Counted from the first letter of the stretch, positions 1 to 6,226 are shown. The stretch: 6,593 nt of DNA from ANME-2 cluster archaeon (GCA_023544605.1 JAMJFQ010000082.1:1-6593), one strand, 5' to 3'. Program-made: numbers and translations. The notes: a model not told the origin generated them from the letters alone.

Positions 1-93
1 CGCCTGATGTTCCACACATTCTTCTACCCGGGCTTTGGAAAGATATACGACTACGGCGTGGTCGAACTCCAGATTACAATGTGGTATAAATGA
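1..93 (+). CDS. C-terminal end of an unidentified protein (5' end outside window)
   Basis: Frame 1 is open from the window edge and ends at TGA 91-93, giving 30 residues that begin RLMFHTFFYPGFG and end ELQITMWYK. The stop overlaps the start of the next gene as ATGA, the usual sign of translational coupling in an operon. The aromatic, beta-strand-like tail resembles the tail of the pilin-like protein encoded at 1531-2604 (AKMTLWVW), so this may be another surface protein of the same kind; that is inference from very little sequence. Frame 3 is also open to a TAA at 87-89, but its translation is arginine-rich and looks like a shadow. Function unknown. Confidence 0.6.
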   Translation, partial: RLMFHTFFYPGFGKIYDYGVVELQITMWYK

Positions 94-1523
94 GTACACA
101 AAAACCCTTACCAAAAGATACCAGCGCCCAGATGATATTACTCATGGGATTCATCATCGCATTGGTCGTCATCGGTATGGGCACGATCATTTATTCACTG
201 GCAAGTTCAACCCCTCAATCCTTACAACAGCAGTCTTCAGTATATGCATACGATAGTTTCAACAATATCAAAGGCGAATACGGAAAAATACTCATGTTCG
301 GCTCGGATAGTGGTGCATATACACCTTTCAATTCATCCAATACCACTGTAACAGCATTTGAATCAAATATGAAGTCAATTATGTCCTCCCATGGCTACAT
401 CCTCAACTTTTCATGGGGTACCTATTCAGATACTACTCCGCCAACTGCTGATGCCACCATAGAACTTTTCGATGGCAGGAATCAGTTCGAGGATACAATA
501 ACATATAATCTTGCGACCGGCAGGATCCTGTATGATCTGATACCCCCCGGTAATATCACAGACCTCAATGCCGTCACCTGGATTACTGATGGTCAAATTA
601 AACTTAATTGGACTGCCAGTGGTGATGATGGGAACATCGGCAAAGCATCCAATTATAATCTGAGGTACTCAAACCAGCCCATTGACACAATGGCAAAGTT
701 CACGAATGCCACATATTATCCCATAAATTTCGATCCGGATGTGAACGGGACACCCCAGGAAATTGTAGTACTGGGCCTGGAACCAGGCAGGTATTACTTT
801 GCCATAGTGGTGTACGATGAAGTAATGCACCCATCAAACCTTTCCAATTGCTGCCCCACTGCAGTTGCAGCCAACTGGATACCTTCAATTGAATTCATCA
901 CAGCAAATGATACGGTAAATTCCAGCACGAACCTCACCACTGAACGGGGCCGGAATGTGACCATCATGTTCAATGTTACTGACAAAGATAAAGAAGATCT
1001 TGATATATCCCTGTGGCTGGACAATGGTTCGGGATGGTATGCCATAAATTACACCGACCAGACCTGGGGCCAGTACAATACCACTATTTACAACTATACT
1101 ATTGACAATATCAATACCACATGGAAATATTATGTAAATGTGGCAGACGGCATTCCCGGACATAATGCCACTGCACCACCCGATGCACCTTCATCATACT
1201 ACCGGGTAAGCGGTAACAATAGTACCGGTGCAGGTGTGGTCATGGTTACAGCGAAAAATAGCACAAGCTTCAACCTGTCTGCTTCATATTGGGATGATTT
1301 CAACAATAATAATGACATCAATGTCCAGTATAAAGCAAATATCAGCGCAGTATGGGATTCTTCAAATGTCACATATTATAGACAGTTACTTGAATACATG
1401 ATATTTATCGGTGGACTTAACAACACCAACAACTACGACATCAATGTAACCTACATAGACACCGATGGAATATATCCTGCAGCAAATAGTACCCAGTTTA
1501 TGTGGAACCAGACCCTGCCATGA
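90..1523 (+). CDS. Membrane-anchored, sequon-rich surface protein with fibronectin type III domain
   Basis: The 477-residue protein has a short polar N-terminus, then one hydrophobic helix (about residues 14-38, from AQMILLMGF to YSLAS), and the rest is predicted to be outside the cell. The N-terminal layout (AQMILL followed by a long helix) resembles pilin-like proteins of archaea, but no canonical prepilin cleavage site such as KG/V is visible. Residues about 152-262 read as a fibronectin type III domain (PPGNITDLNA, IKLNWTASGDDG, YNLRYS, LEPGRYYFAIVVYDE). Residues about 264-373 look like a second Ig-like beta domain, and 390-477 are a further Asn-rich beta region. About 29 N-X-S/T sequons are spread over the extracellular part, pointing to heavy N-glycosylation. 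The only cysteines are an adjacent pair at 254-255. The ATG overlaps the stop of the upstream gene (ATGA) and has no strong ribosome binding site, so translation is probably coupled. Likely role: surface adhesion or a component of a pilus-like structure (inference). The exact family was not recognised. Confidence 0.82.
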   Translation: MSTQKPLPKDTSAQMILLMGFIIALVVIGMGTIIYSLASSTPQSLQQQSSVYAYDSFNNIKGEYGKILMFGSDSGAYTPFNSSNTTVTAFESNMKSIMSSHGYILNFSWGTYSDTTPPTADATIELFDGRNQFEDTITYNLATGRILYDLIPPGNITDLNAVTWITDGQIKLNWTASGDDGNIGKASNYNLRYSNQPIDTMAKFTNATYYPINFDPDVNGTPQEIVVLGLEPGRYYFAIVVYDEVMHPSNLSNCCPTAVAANWIPSIEFITANDTVNSSTNLTTERGRNVTIMFNVTDKDKEDLDISLWLDNGSGWYAINYTDQTWGQYNTTIYNYTIDNINTTWKYYVNVADGIPGHNATAPPDAPSSYYRVSGNNSTGAGVVMVTAKNSTSFNLSASYWDDFNNNNDINVQYKANISAVWDSSNVTYYRQLLEYMIFIGGLNNTNNYDINVTYIDTDGIYPAANSTQFMWNQTLP

Positions 1524-1530
1524 ACTGACT

Positions 1531-2604
1531 TTACCATACCCATAAGGTCATTTTAGCTGGATAGGTCTTTGTCTTTTTGGTATTACTGAAATGTGTAAGG
1601 CCATCATCAGAAATATTAACCTCTGATTTCACATTTAACTGTATATACATCTCTTTCCCAGAGGAATACATTTCAGGAAGGGAGGAATCCAGGGTTGATC
1701 TTGGTATAAAAAATTCAATAATATCAGTATCATTGAATGAAAAGCCACCTATGCCTGAAATATTAACTCCGTTCTTAAATGTGTTGTATTCATCATCGGA
1801 TAATTTATTTGAATCAGTGAGTTCATAATTGGCATTAATTGCATCCCCAATCTTGATCCACTGAAAGTCAGATTCATTATCAGTACCTTCAAATTCCCAA
1901 TCACGAATGCTAAATCTAATGCCATTTGTAATAAGGTCAAAATCTTGAGGCTCTATCACAAACAGAAGTTTACTCGGGGAAGCATGACCAAGCAAGTCTG
2001 CACCAGTAAAATTGCCAAAGGTTGTCCGTTCGTTCAAAGCCAGTCTGTTCACAGCTACAACATTGCTTTGTTCTCCAATTGCCTCTATTGCAGCAGCATC
2101 TGCCTCTGATACATTGATATTGGATTCGTTGACCGGACGTACCTGGATGTAGAAATAGTGCCCATCCAATCCCATAGCGCGGGATGCATTATCAATTTCA
2201 GCAGGGTCGGTAGATGAAACAGGATATTCCCACCAGGATATTTCTCCATCAATACCGGTCCTTTTATTCATGAATACGTTCAGCTTACGCGAGTCAATGA
2301 TATAGTTTTCAGTGTCTTTGATCAGGCCTATCTTTTTTACATGGCTCTGGTTGAAACCCCAGACAGCGTTCCATTCTTTCCCATAATGATTTCCGTCTGT
2401 CCAATACCCTTCATCTTTTACCAACAATGTTGCAGCCCTGTCAGCAACAGGAAACAGCTCTTTTGAGTATCCTGTATAGGGTGTCATAATACTGGAGATC
2501 GTATAGCTTGCGAACAAAAAGGCGATCAACAATACCCCTACGCCTGTCAGGAAATCTATGCTGAGCATTGCAGTCTCATCATCTATTCTTTTTTTAGCAT
2601 TCAT
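1531..2604 (-). CDS. Pilin-like membrane-anchored surface protein, third gene of operon
   Basis: This is a 357-residue protein when started at ATG 2604. A longer frame starts at GTG 2631, but that start has no ribosome binding site and overlaps the upstream gene by 23 bases. ATG 2604 follows the upstream stop by 4 bases and is preceded by AGGGTTGATC. The N-terminus is a charged leader (MNAKKRIDDE), then a hydrophobic helix at about residues 13-40 (AMLSIDFLTGVGVLLIAFLF). An extracellular domain of about 310 residues follows, with 9 N-X-S/T sequons and no obvious repeats. Its start resembles what I remember of the haloarchaeal DUF7287-type pilin-like proteins (IDFxxGxxxF); this is not a checked assignment. 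The protein ends in a beta-strand tail, AKMTLWVW. It is the last gene of the operon starting at 3897 and meets the FnIII-protein gene tail to tail with a 7-base gap. Probable role: minor pilin or surface subunit (inference). Confidence 0.78.
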   Translation of the reverse strand: MNAKKRIDDETAMLSIDFLTGVGVLLIAFLFASYTISSIMTPYTGYSKELFPVADRAATLLVKDEGYWTDGNHYGKEWNAVWGFNQSHVKKIGLIKDTENYIIDSRKLNVFMNKRTGIDGEISWWEYPVSSTDPAEIDNASRAMGLDGHYFYIQVRPVNESNINVSEADAAAIEAIGEQSNVVAVNRLALNERTTFGNFTGADLLGHASPSKLLFVIEPQDFDLITNGIRFSIRDWEFEGTDNESDFQWIKIGDAINANYELTDSNKLSDDEYNTFKNGVNISGIGGFSFNDTDIIEFFIPRSTLDSSLPEMYSSGKEMYIQLNVKSEVNISDDGLTHFSNTKKTKTYPAKMTLWVW

Positions 2605-2606
2605 AC

Positions 2607-2616
2607 GATCAACCCT
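2607..2616 (-). promoter_or_regulatory. Ribosome binding site supporting ATG 2604
   Basis: On the minus strand AGGGTTGATC precedes ATG 2604 and matches 7 of 10 positions of GGAGGTGATC. It overlaps the stop codon of the upstream pilin-like gene. This favours the shorter start over GTG 2631. Confidence 0.4.
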
Positions 2617-3079
2617 GTGAGATGAAAACACCTGTTCGGTTACTGGTAATAATTATCTTTCCTGAAGAACTTGAAGCGGAACCATTGACCTGTACCAGTT
2701 CATCCACACTGCTCAGCGGAACATACACACTCACATCCCTGAACACAGACTTGAGCCTCAACGCTTTTTCTCCTGTACCATACGAGTTCTCGTCAGTAAT
2801 ATCAATGAAATATGCATTGTTTCCCGCTTCCACCGGTATATCCATGACCGATACGGCCTGACCTTTAACAGGTATGGCCAAATATGCATTGGTAATTTCA
2901 AAGGATACCTGGTTACCGATATCTTTGAGTTCAGAATGTATAGCCTGTTGTGTGGAATGATCTACTACAGTAGAAAAGGATATGGTCATTATTCCAAAAA
3001 ACAAAACGGACATACTAAATATTAAAATATAATCTATGGGAATGGCCTGTCCGTTTGAATCCTTACGCAATGACCGCAT
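2609..3079 (-). CDS. Small pilin-like membrane protein, second gene of operon
   Basis: This is a 156-residue protein when started at ATG 3079 (MRSLRKDSNGQ). The frame extends to a GTG at 3091 that overlaps the upstream stop by four bases (GTGA). ATG 3079 is preferred because GGGGTGA lies 8 bases upstream at good spacing. A basic leader ending in SNG is followed by QAIPIDYILI and a hydrophobic helix (about residues 12-39). The sequence after the helix (STQQAIHSELKDIGNQVSFE) is amphipathic, as in type IV pilin stalks. A small beta-rich domain completes the protein, with two sequons and a Ser-rich turn near the C-terminus (SASSSSGK). Cleavage after SNG by an archaeal prepilin peptidase is possible but not proven. 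It resembles haloarchaeal DUF7266-like pilin-related proteins from memory only. It sits between two other pilin-like genes and is presumably co-transcribed with them. Confidence 0.75.
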   Translation of the reverse strand: MRSLRKDSNGQAIPIDYILIFSMSVLFFGIMTISFSTVVDHSTQQAIHSELKDIGNQVSFEITNAYLAIPVKGQAVSVMDIPVEAGNNAYFIDITDENSYGTGEKALRLKSVFRDVSVYVPLSSVDELVQVNGSASSSSGKIIITSNRTGVFISQG

Positions 3080-3087
3080 GTGATCGT

Positions 3088-3094
3088 TCACCCC
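3088..3094 (-). promoter_or_regulatory. Ribosome binding site deciding the start of the 156-residue pilin-like gene
   Basis: On the minus strand GGGGTGA lies 8 bases before ATG 3079 and closely matches the archaeal anti-16S consensus GGAGGTGA. It contains the TGA stop of the upstream gene, so termination and re-initiation would be coupled. No comparable site stands at good spacing before the GTG at 3091. Confidence 0.55.
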
Positions 3095-3897
3095 ACATTA
3101 GACCTGATCTGTGTTTCGTGTATCGAAAGACTGATACCTCCACCAGGATTTGTGATCAATGCCACAACGGTATCATTCGGCAGGAAATTAGAGGTATATG
3201 TGGCACCTGCCCTTGAGATTGTTGTATTTAAATATTTATCCCACGCTTGGTAATTCTGGCTGGTAATATTGATGGATACGATGGTTACTTCTCCTGTGAA
3301 TATATTACTGAAACCTTCCTCTGTCGCATAGGTCCTTACCCTGGATGTACCCTTACCACCTGTAGATGAATTAGCGCCTGAGATATTGATGATGTGTATC
3401 ATGATCGCAACATCACCACTGCTCAAATTGGCTGCATATATCAGCGGTTCCAGTTCTACTATCGAGCCGCTGGGGTATTTAGTGAACACAGCACCGTTCT
3501 CATAAATAACGGCTGTTCCTTTATAATCATAACTTATAGTCCCAGGAACCCAGGATAATGTAGTTGTTGTTGTATTGATGTAAATGACCTCGATCTTGGT
3601 ATTATTAGGTGTAACAGCAAGGGTACCACCATCCATGGAAATTTCGGTAGTCCTGGCTGTACCTGCACCAGTGATTGGACCTCTGACAACTTCTTCGATG
3701 TTATTGTGGAGGACAGAAAAAGAGTTGTGGATATTCTGTATATGGGTACTGATCTTGGCATTATCTAACATTGGAATGCCTGTAGAGTATATCATTCCGA
3801 TCGATACAGTAACGATCACCAGGATCAATATCATTCCAATGACAGGAGATACACCCTTGTCATTATCTGTAAAGTTCTGTCCTTTTTTTGACATCAT
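3088..3897 (-). CDS. Archaeal type IV pilin-like protein, first gene of operon
   Basis: The 269-residue protein has a canonical archaeal class III signal peptide: a polar leader ending DNDKG, then VSPVIGMILILVIVTVSIG, with cleavage expected after Gly15 by a PibD/EppA-type prepilin peptidase. VSPVIG after a charged K/R-G is the signature of the archaeal pilin N-terminal families. The region after the helix (SFSVLHNNIEEVVRGP, then RTTEISMDGGTLAV) matches my memory of DUF7289-type proteins. The mature part has about 8 N-X-S/T sequons, consistent with a glycosylated surface protein. It leads the operon 3897 to 1531, with a TATA box about 30 bases upstream. Two adjacent ATG codons (3897, 3894) could each be the start; neither has a ribosome binding site, and the predicted transcript start lies only a few bases upstream, so translation may be almost leaderless. 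Role: pilin or pseudopilin of a pilus-like surface structure (family knowledge plus inference). Confidence 0.85.
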   Translation of the reverse strand: MMSKKGQNFTDNDKGVSPVIGMILILVIVTVSIGMIYSTGIPMLDNAKISTHIQNIHNSFSVLHNNIEEVVRGPITGAGTARTTEISMDGGTLAVTPNNTKIEVIYINTTTTTLSWVPGTISYDYKGTAVIYENGAVFTKYPSGSIVELEPLIYAANLSSGDVAIMIHIINISGANSSTGGKGTSRVRTYATEEGFSNIFTGEVTIVSINITSQNYQAWDKYLNTTISRAGATYTSNFLPNDTVVALITNPGGGISLSIHETQIRSNVG

Positions 3898-3925
3898 AAA
3901 TCCAGTTAAAGTAATTCACACATTA

Positions 3926-3942
3926 GTATATAAGATTTTATT
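3926..3942 (-). promoter_or_regulatory. Archaeal promoter (BRE plus TATA box) of the pilin-like operon
   Basis: Read on the minus strand, the stretch is AATAAAATC followed by TTATATAC, a purine/A-rich BRE-like element and a TATA box. With the usual 25-27 bases from box centre to transcript start, transcription would begin near 3904. That is only about 6 bases before ATG 3897 and predicts a very short leader. It is the only clear promoter in the 119-base gap between cofH and this operon. Confidence 0.6.
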
Positions 3943-3972
3943 CCGGCAAATTACTGTAACCCAGCAACTGCC

Positions 3973-4008
3973 CCAGATATTTTGGGAAAAAATATACCTG
4001 GAAAAAAT
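3973..4008 (-). terminator. Probable transcription terminator downstream of cofH
   Basis: Directly after the cofH stop codon the minus strand carries two T6 runs (4007-4002 and 3992-3987), as expected for archaeal intrinsic termination at oligo-T. The second run lies within an imperfect inverted repeat spanning 4001-3973 (CCAG, GT bulge, ATATTTT, loop TTCCC, then AAAATAT and CTGG). It would separate cofH from the pilin-like operon. Confidence 0.5.
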
Positions 4009-4016
4009 GGTCCGGA

Positions 4017-5147
4017 TCATTTGGATGCTACGGGTCGGTACAGTGTATCCCGCTGCACAGCATCCCGCCCGGCACCCCTGATGATCCACCTGAATTCCTC
4101 TGGCGGCATGTATTCACCATTGAGGGCACCAGCACTCCTGGAGATGCTTTCTTCCATCAGGGTACCGCCCATGTCGTTAGCACCACATAAAAGAGCATAC
4201 TGTGCCATTTTCTTTCCCAGTTTCACCCAGCTGGCCTGGATGTTCCTGACATGTGGGTACAGCAATATACGGGCCAGGGCGTGTATCATCAGGTCATCCA
4301 CGCCAGTGGTGGCATAGTAACCTTCAGCCATCAATTGCTCGCCCAGAGGATTATTGTACGGCATGAAGGGCAGGGGTACGAACTCGGTGAACCCCCCGGT
4401 CCTGCGCTGGATATCCCTAATGGTGAGTATGTGCCGGATACGTTCATCCGTTGTCTCGATATGCCCGTACATAATGGTAGCCGTGGTGGGTATGCCGGCC
4501 AGGTGTGCGGTCTCGACCACCTCTATCCACTGTTCAACAGTGAGTTTATCAGGGCATATCTCCCTGCGCACCCTATCAGACAATATCTCAGCGGCAGTGC
4601 CTGGCATGGAATCCAATCCGTCCTGCTTTAATGCCGCAAGAGTATCCTTTATACTGGTATCACTGGTCCGGGCCATGTGGAATACTTCCATTGGTGAAAA
4701 GGCATGAATGTGGAGTTGCGGGAATCTTGATTTGATCGCTTTGAGGATATTACAGTAATCTTCCAGGTACATATCGTCCATCAACCCACCCTGGATGCAT
4801 ACCTCAGTAGCACCGATCTGAACCGCTTGGGCACTTTTTTGTACGATCTCATCAAGGCTCATCTTGAAACCCTTATGTTCCCTGAATGCACAGAATCTGC
4901 ATGTACCGATGCAGTAATCTGAAAAATTGATATTTCGGTTAATGATGTATGACGCTGAGTTACCTGCCAGTTTTGCTCTTAGAATATCTGCGAATTTGAA
5001 AACTGCAGCGGGGTCACACTGGATCAACGCAGATGCATCTTCTACGGCTGCTTCTCCCAGGAGCACCCTTTCGATAATATCTGCCGGGATCTCTGTTGAT
5101 ACATGGTCAAAAATATCGGTCAATACGGCTGCATATTGTAAGGTCAT
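4017..5147 (-). CDS. cofH: CofH, FO synthase subunit 2 (radical SAM)
   Basis: CofH (EC 2.5.1.147) is a cytoplasmic radical SAM enzyme that joins the 4-hydroxybenzyl group of L-tyrosine to 5-amino-6-(D-ribitylamino)uracil. CofG then closes the ring to give FO, the deazaflavin core of coenzyme F420. The 376-residue protein has the family length. The [4Fe-4S]-binding motif is C79-x3-C83-x2-C86 in DYCIGTCRFCAF, preceded by the family-typical NRNINFSDYC. It is followed by EVCIQGG, HIHAFSPMEV, a GLDSMPGTAAEIL segment and a C-terminal NDMGGTLMEE segment characteristic of CofH/MqnC-like proteins. The NDMGGTLMEE and INFSDYC signatures favour CofH over CofG. The frame is open from TTG 5168, but ATG 5147 (MTLQYAAVL) is preferred because the promoter places the transcript start close to or downstream of that TTG. 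No cofG is adjacent in this window. The gene is divergent from the PfkB kinase and ends before a T-rich terminator. Confidence 0.93.
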   Translation of the reverse strand: MTLQYAAVLTDIFDHVSTEIPADIIERVLLGEAAVEDASALIQCDPAAVFKFADILRAKLAGNSASYIINRNINFSDYCIGTCRFCAFREHKGFKMSLDEIVQKSAQAVQIGATEVCIQGGLMDDMYLEDYCNILKAIKSRFPQLHIHAFSPMEVFHMARTSDTSIKDTLAALKQDGLDSMPGTAAEILSDRVRREICPDKLTVEQWIEVVETAHLAGIPTTATIMYGHIETTDERIRHILTIRDIQRRTGGFTEFVPLPFMPYNNPLGEQLMAEGYYATTGVDDLMIHALARILLYPHVRNIQASWVKLGKKMAQYALLCGANDMGGTLMEESISRSAGALNGEYMPPEEFRWIIRGAGRDAVQRDTLYRPVASK

Positions 5148-5188
5148 AACAACCACATCAATTAACAAGGGTTGTCAATCGTGTATAT

Positions 5189-5208
5189 TATTTATAGTTT
5201 TATAGATT
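5189..5208 (-). promoter_or_regulatory. Promoter region of cofH
   Basis: Read on the minus strand this is AATCTATAAAACTATAAATA, with two overlapping TATA-like elements (centres near 5202 and 5192). These predict transcript starts near 5176 or 5166, leaving a leader of about 20-30 bases before ATG 5147. Which box is used cannot be told from sequence. Confidence 0.45.
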
Positions 5209-5239
5209 GGCCGAACAGCACGGAAAATAAATCTATAAA
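5199..5239. repeat. Perfect 10-base inverted repeat in the cofH/kinase divergent promoter region
   Basis: TTTATAGATT (5199-5208) is the exact reverse complement of AATCTATAAA (5230-5239), with a 21-base spacer of higher GC content. Each arm, read outward, contains a TATA-like CTATAAA pointing at its own gene. The arrangement could be two back-to-back core promoters or an operator for a dimeric regulator. Confidence 0.6.
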
Positions 5240-5245
5240 TGTCTT

Positions 5246-5256
5246 GCAGGTAATCC
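5246..5256 (+). promoter_or_regulatory. Strong ribosome binding site of the PfkB kinase gene
   Basis: GCAGGTAATCC matches 9 of 11 positions of the archaeal consensus GGAGGTGATCC, with its AGGT core 6 bases before ATG 5258. It supports that start over ATG 5264 or 5282. For it to be transcribed, the promoter must be one of the upstream AT-rich elements (for example TTTTATAG at 5198-5205) rather than the box at 5232-5239. Confidence 0.6.
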
Positions 5257-5257
5257 T

Positions 5258-6226
5258 ATGATCATGACCCTGCAAACATCGATGATTCACCTGACCAGTT
5301 CCCACAAAACCCCACAGGTGATAGGATTTGGCGCCCTGAACATGGATAAGATATTCTATGTGGATCGTATCGTAAAGCCGGATGAGGAGGGTTTTATTAG
5401 CTCGGTTGAGAACCATCCGGGCGGGTCGGGGGCAAACACCATGGTGGGGCTATCCCGGCTGGGTATTAAAGTAGGTTACATTGGAAAGGTTGCAAATGAT
5501 GAAGCAGGCAAATTATTACAGGATGACCTGGCATCTGAAGGTGTGAATACCAGTGGAGTTGCCGCCTCCAGCGGCAGGAGTGGGGCATGTTTGATAATGG
5601 TCGATGGTCGGGGGGATAGAGGGATATTGGTTGACCCGGGCGTGAATGATACTATTACCGCGGCAGACATAGACCTGGAAATGATAAACAATGTTGACCT
5701 GGTTCACTTCACTTCTTTTGTATGCAGAGGTTCAGATACGTCCTTTGAGACACAAAAACAGGTTGCAACCTGCACAAATGCTGACCTGAGCCTTGACCCG
5801 GGTACGCTCTATGCCGAGCGGGGAATGGAAGCACTGATGGAATTCATCAGCCAATCAAGGGTAGTGCTGCCCAGCGACCATGAACTGAAGCTTATGACCG
5901 GGTGCCTGGACGTTAGCGACGGTGCGGACATGCTCATAGATGCCGGAGCGAAATGGGTGGCCGTGAAGATGGGCAGCCGGGGGTGCTACGTAACAGACGG
6001 TACATCTGGGATACATATCCCAGCCCAGAACGTGAAAGTAGTGGATACTACCGGAGCAGGTGATGCATTCAATGCCGGTTTTCTTTTCGGTATGCTGGAA
6101 GGAGAGGATATTGAGACCTGCGGAAAGATTGGTAATATCGTAGCATCTATCAGCATAGAACAACGGGGTGCACGCACCGGTTTACCTTACCTGGACGAAC
6201 TCATTGAAGCTCGAGCAGGTCTTTAA
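5258..6226 (+). CDS. PfkB/ribokinase-family carbohydrate or nucleoside kinase
   Basis: This is a cytoplasmic ATP-dependent kinase that phosphorylates a sugar-like hydroxyl; at 322 residues it has the length usual for the family. Near the N-terminus, GFGALNMDKIF (residues 23-33) carries the N-x-D substrate-binding motif. GGSGANTMVGLSRLG (55-69) is PfkB signature 1. DTTGAGDAFNAGF (263-275) is signature 2, with the GAGD anion hole and catalytic base Asp269. VVLPSDHELKLMTG (202-215) and VKMGSRGCYV (236-245) are the other expected ATP-lobe segments. All catalytic residues appear intact. About 20 residues precede the conserved core; the start at ATG 5258 is chosen for its strong ribosome binding site. 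The substrate cannot be deduced: archaeal members include ribokinases, nucleoside kinases (MJ0406 type) and ketodeoxygluconate kinases. The gene is divergent from cofH and its last 26 bases overlap the 3' end of ftr on the other strand. Confidence 0.88.
   Translation: MIMTLQTSMIHLTSSHKTPQVIGFGALNMDKIFYVDRIVKPDEEGFISSVENHPGGSGANTMVGLSRLGIKVGYIGKVANDEAGKLLQDDLASEGVNTSGVAASSGRSGACLIMVDGRGDRGILVDPGVNDTITAADIDLEMINNVDLVHFTSFVCRGSDTSFETQKQVATCTNADLSLDPGTLYAERGMEALMEFISQSRVVLPSDHELKLMTGCLDVSDGADMLIDAGAKWVAVKMGSRGCYVTDGTSGIHIPAQNVKVVDTTGAGDAFNAGFLFGMLEGEDIETCGKIGNIVASISIEQRGARTGLPYLDELIEARAGL

Noticed and set aside
81..92. TATAAAT at 85-91 as a TATA box for the FnIII protein gene
   Set aside because: It overlaps the start codon itself, so the transcript would begin inside the gene; the ATGA overlap with the upstream gene explains the sequence better.
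35..256. 73-codon open frame on the + strand overlapping the start of the FnIII protein gene
   Set aside because: It lies out of frame over the coding region of the 477-residue protein, and its composition (His/Arg/Thr rich) looks like a frame shadow.
3584..4081. 165-codon open frame on the + strand across the pilin-like gene start and the intergenic gap
   Set aside because: It is mostly antisense to the well-supported pilin-like gene, runs through its promoter and the cofH terminator, and has no domain features; it is a shadow frame.
5138..5275. Both divergent genes encode M-T-L-Q near their starts (cofH at 5147, kinase codons 3-6), which could suggest a duplicated start region
   Set aside because: The codons differ (TTACAA against CTGCAA) and similarity stops immediately after; chance is the simplest explanation.
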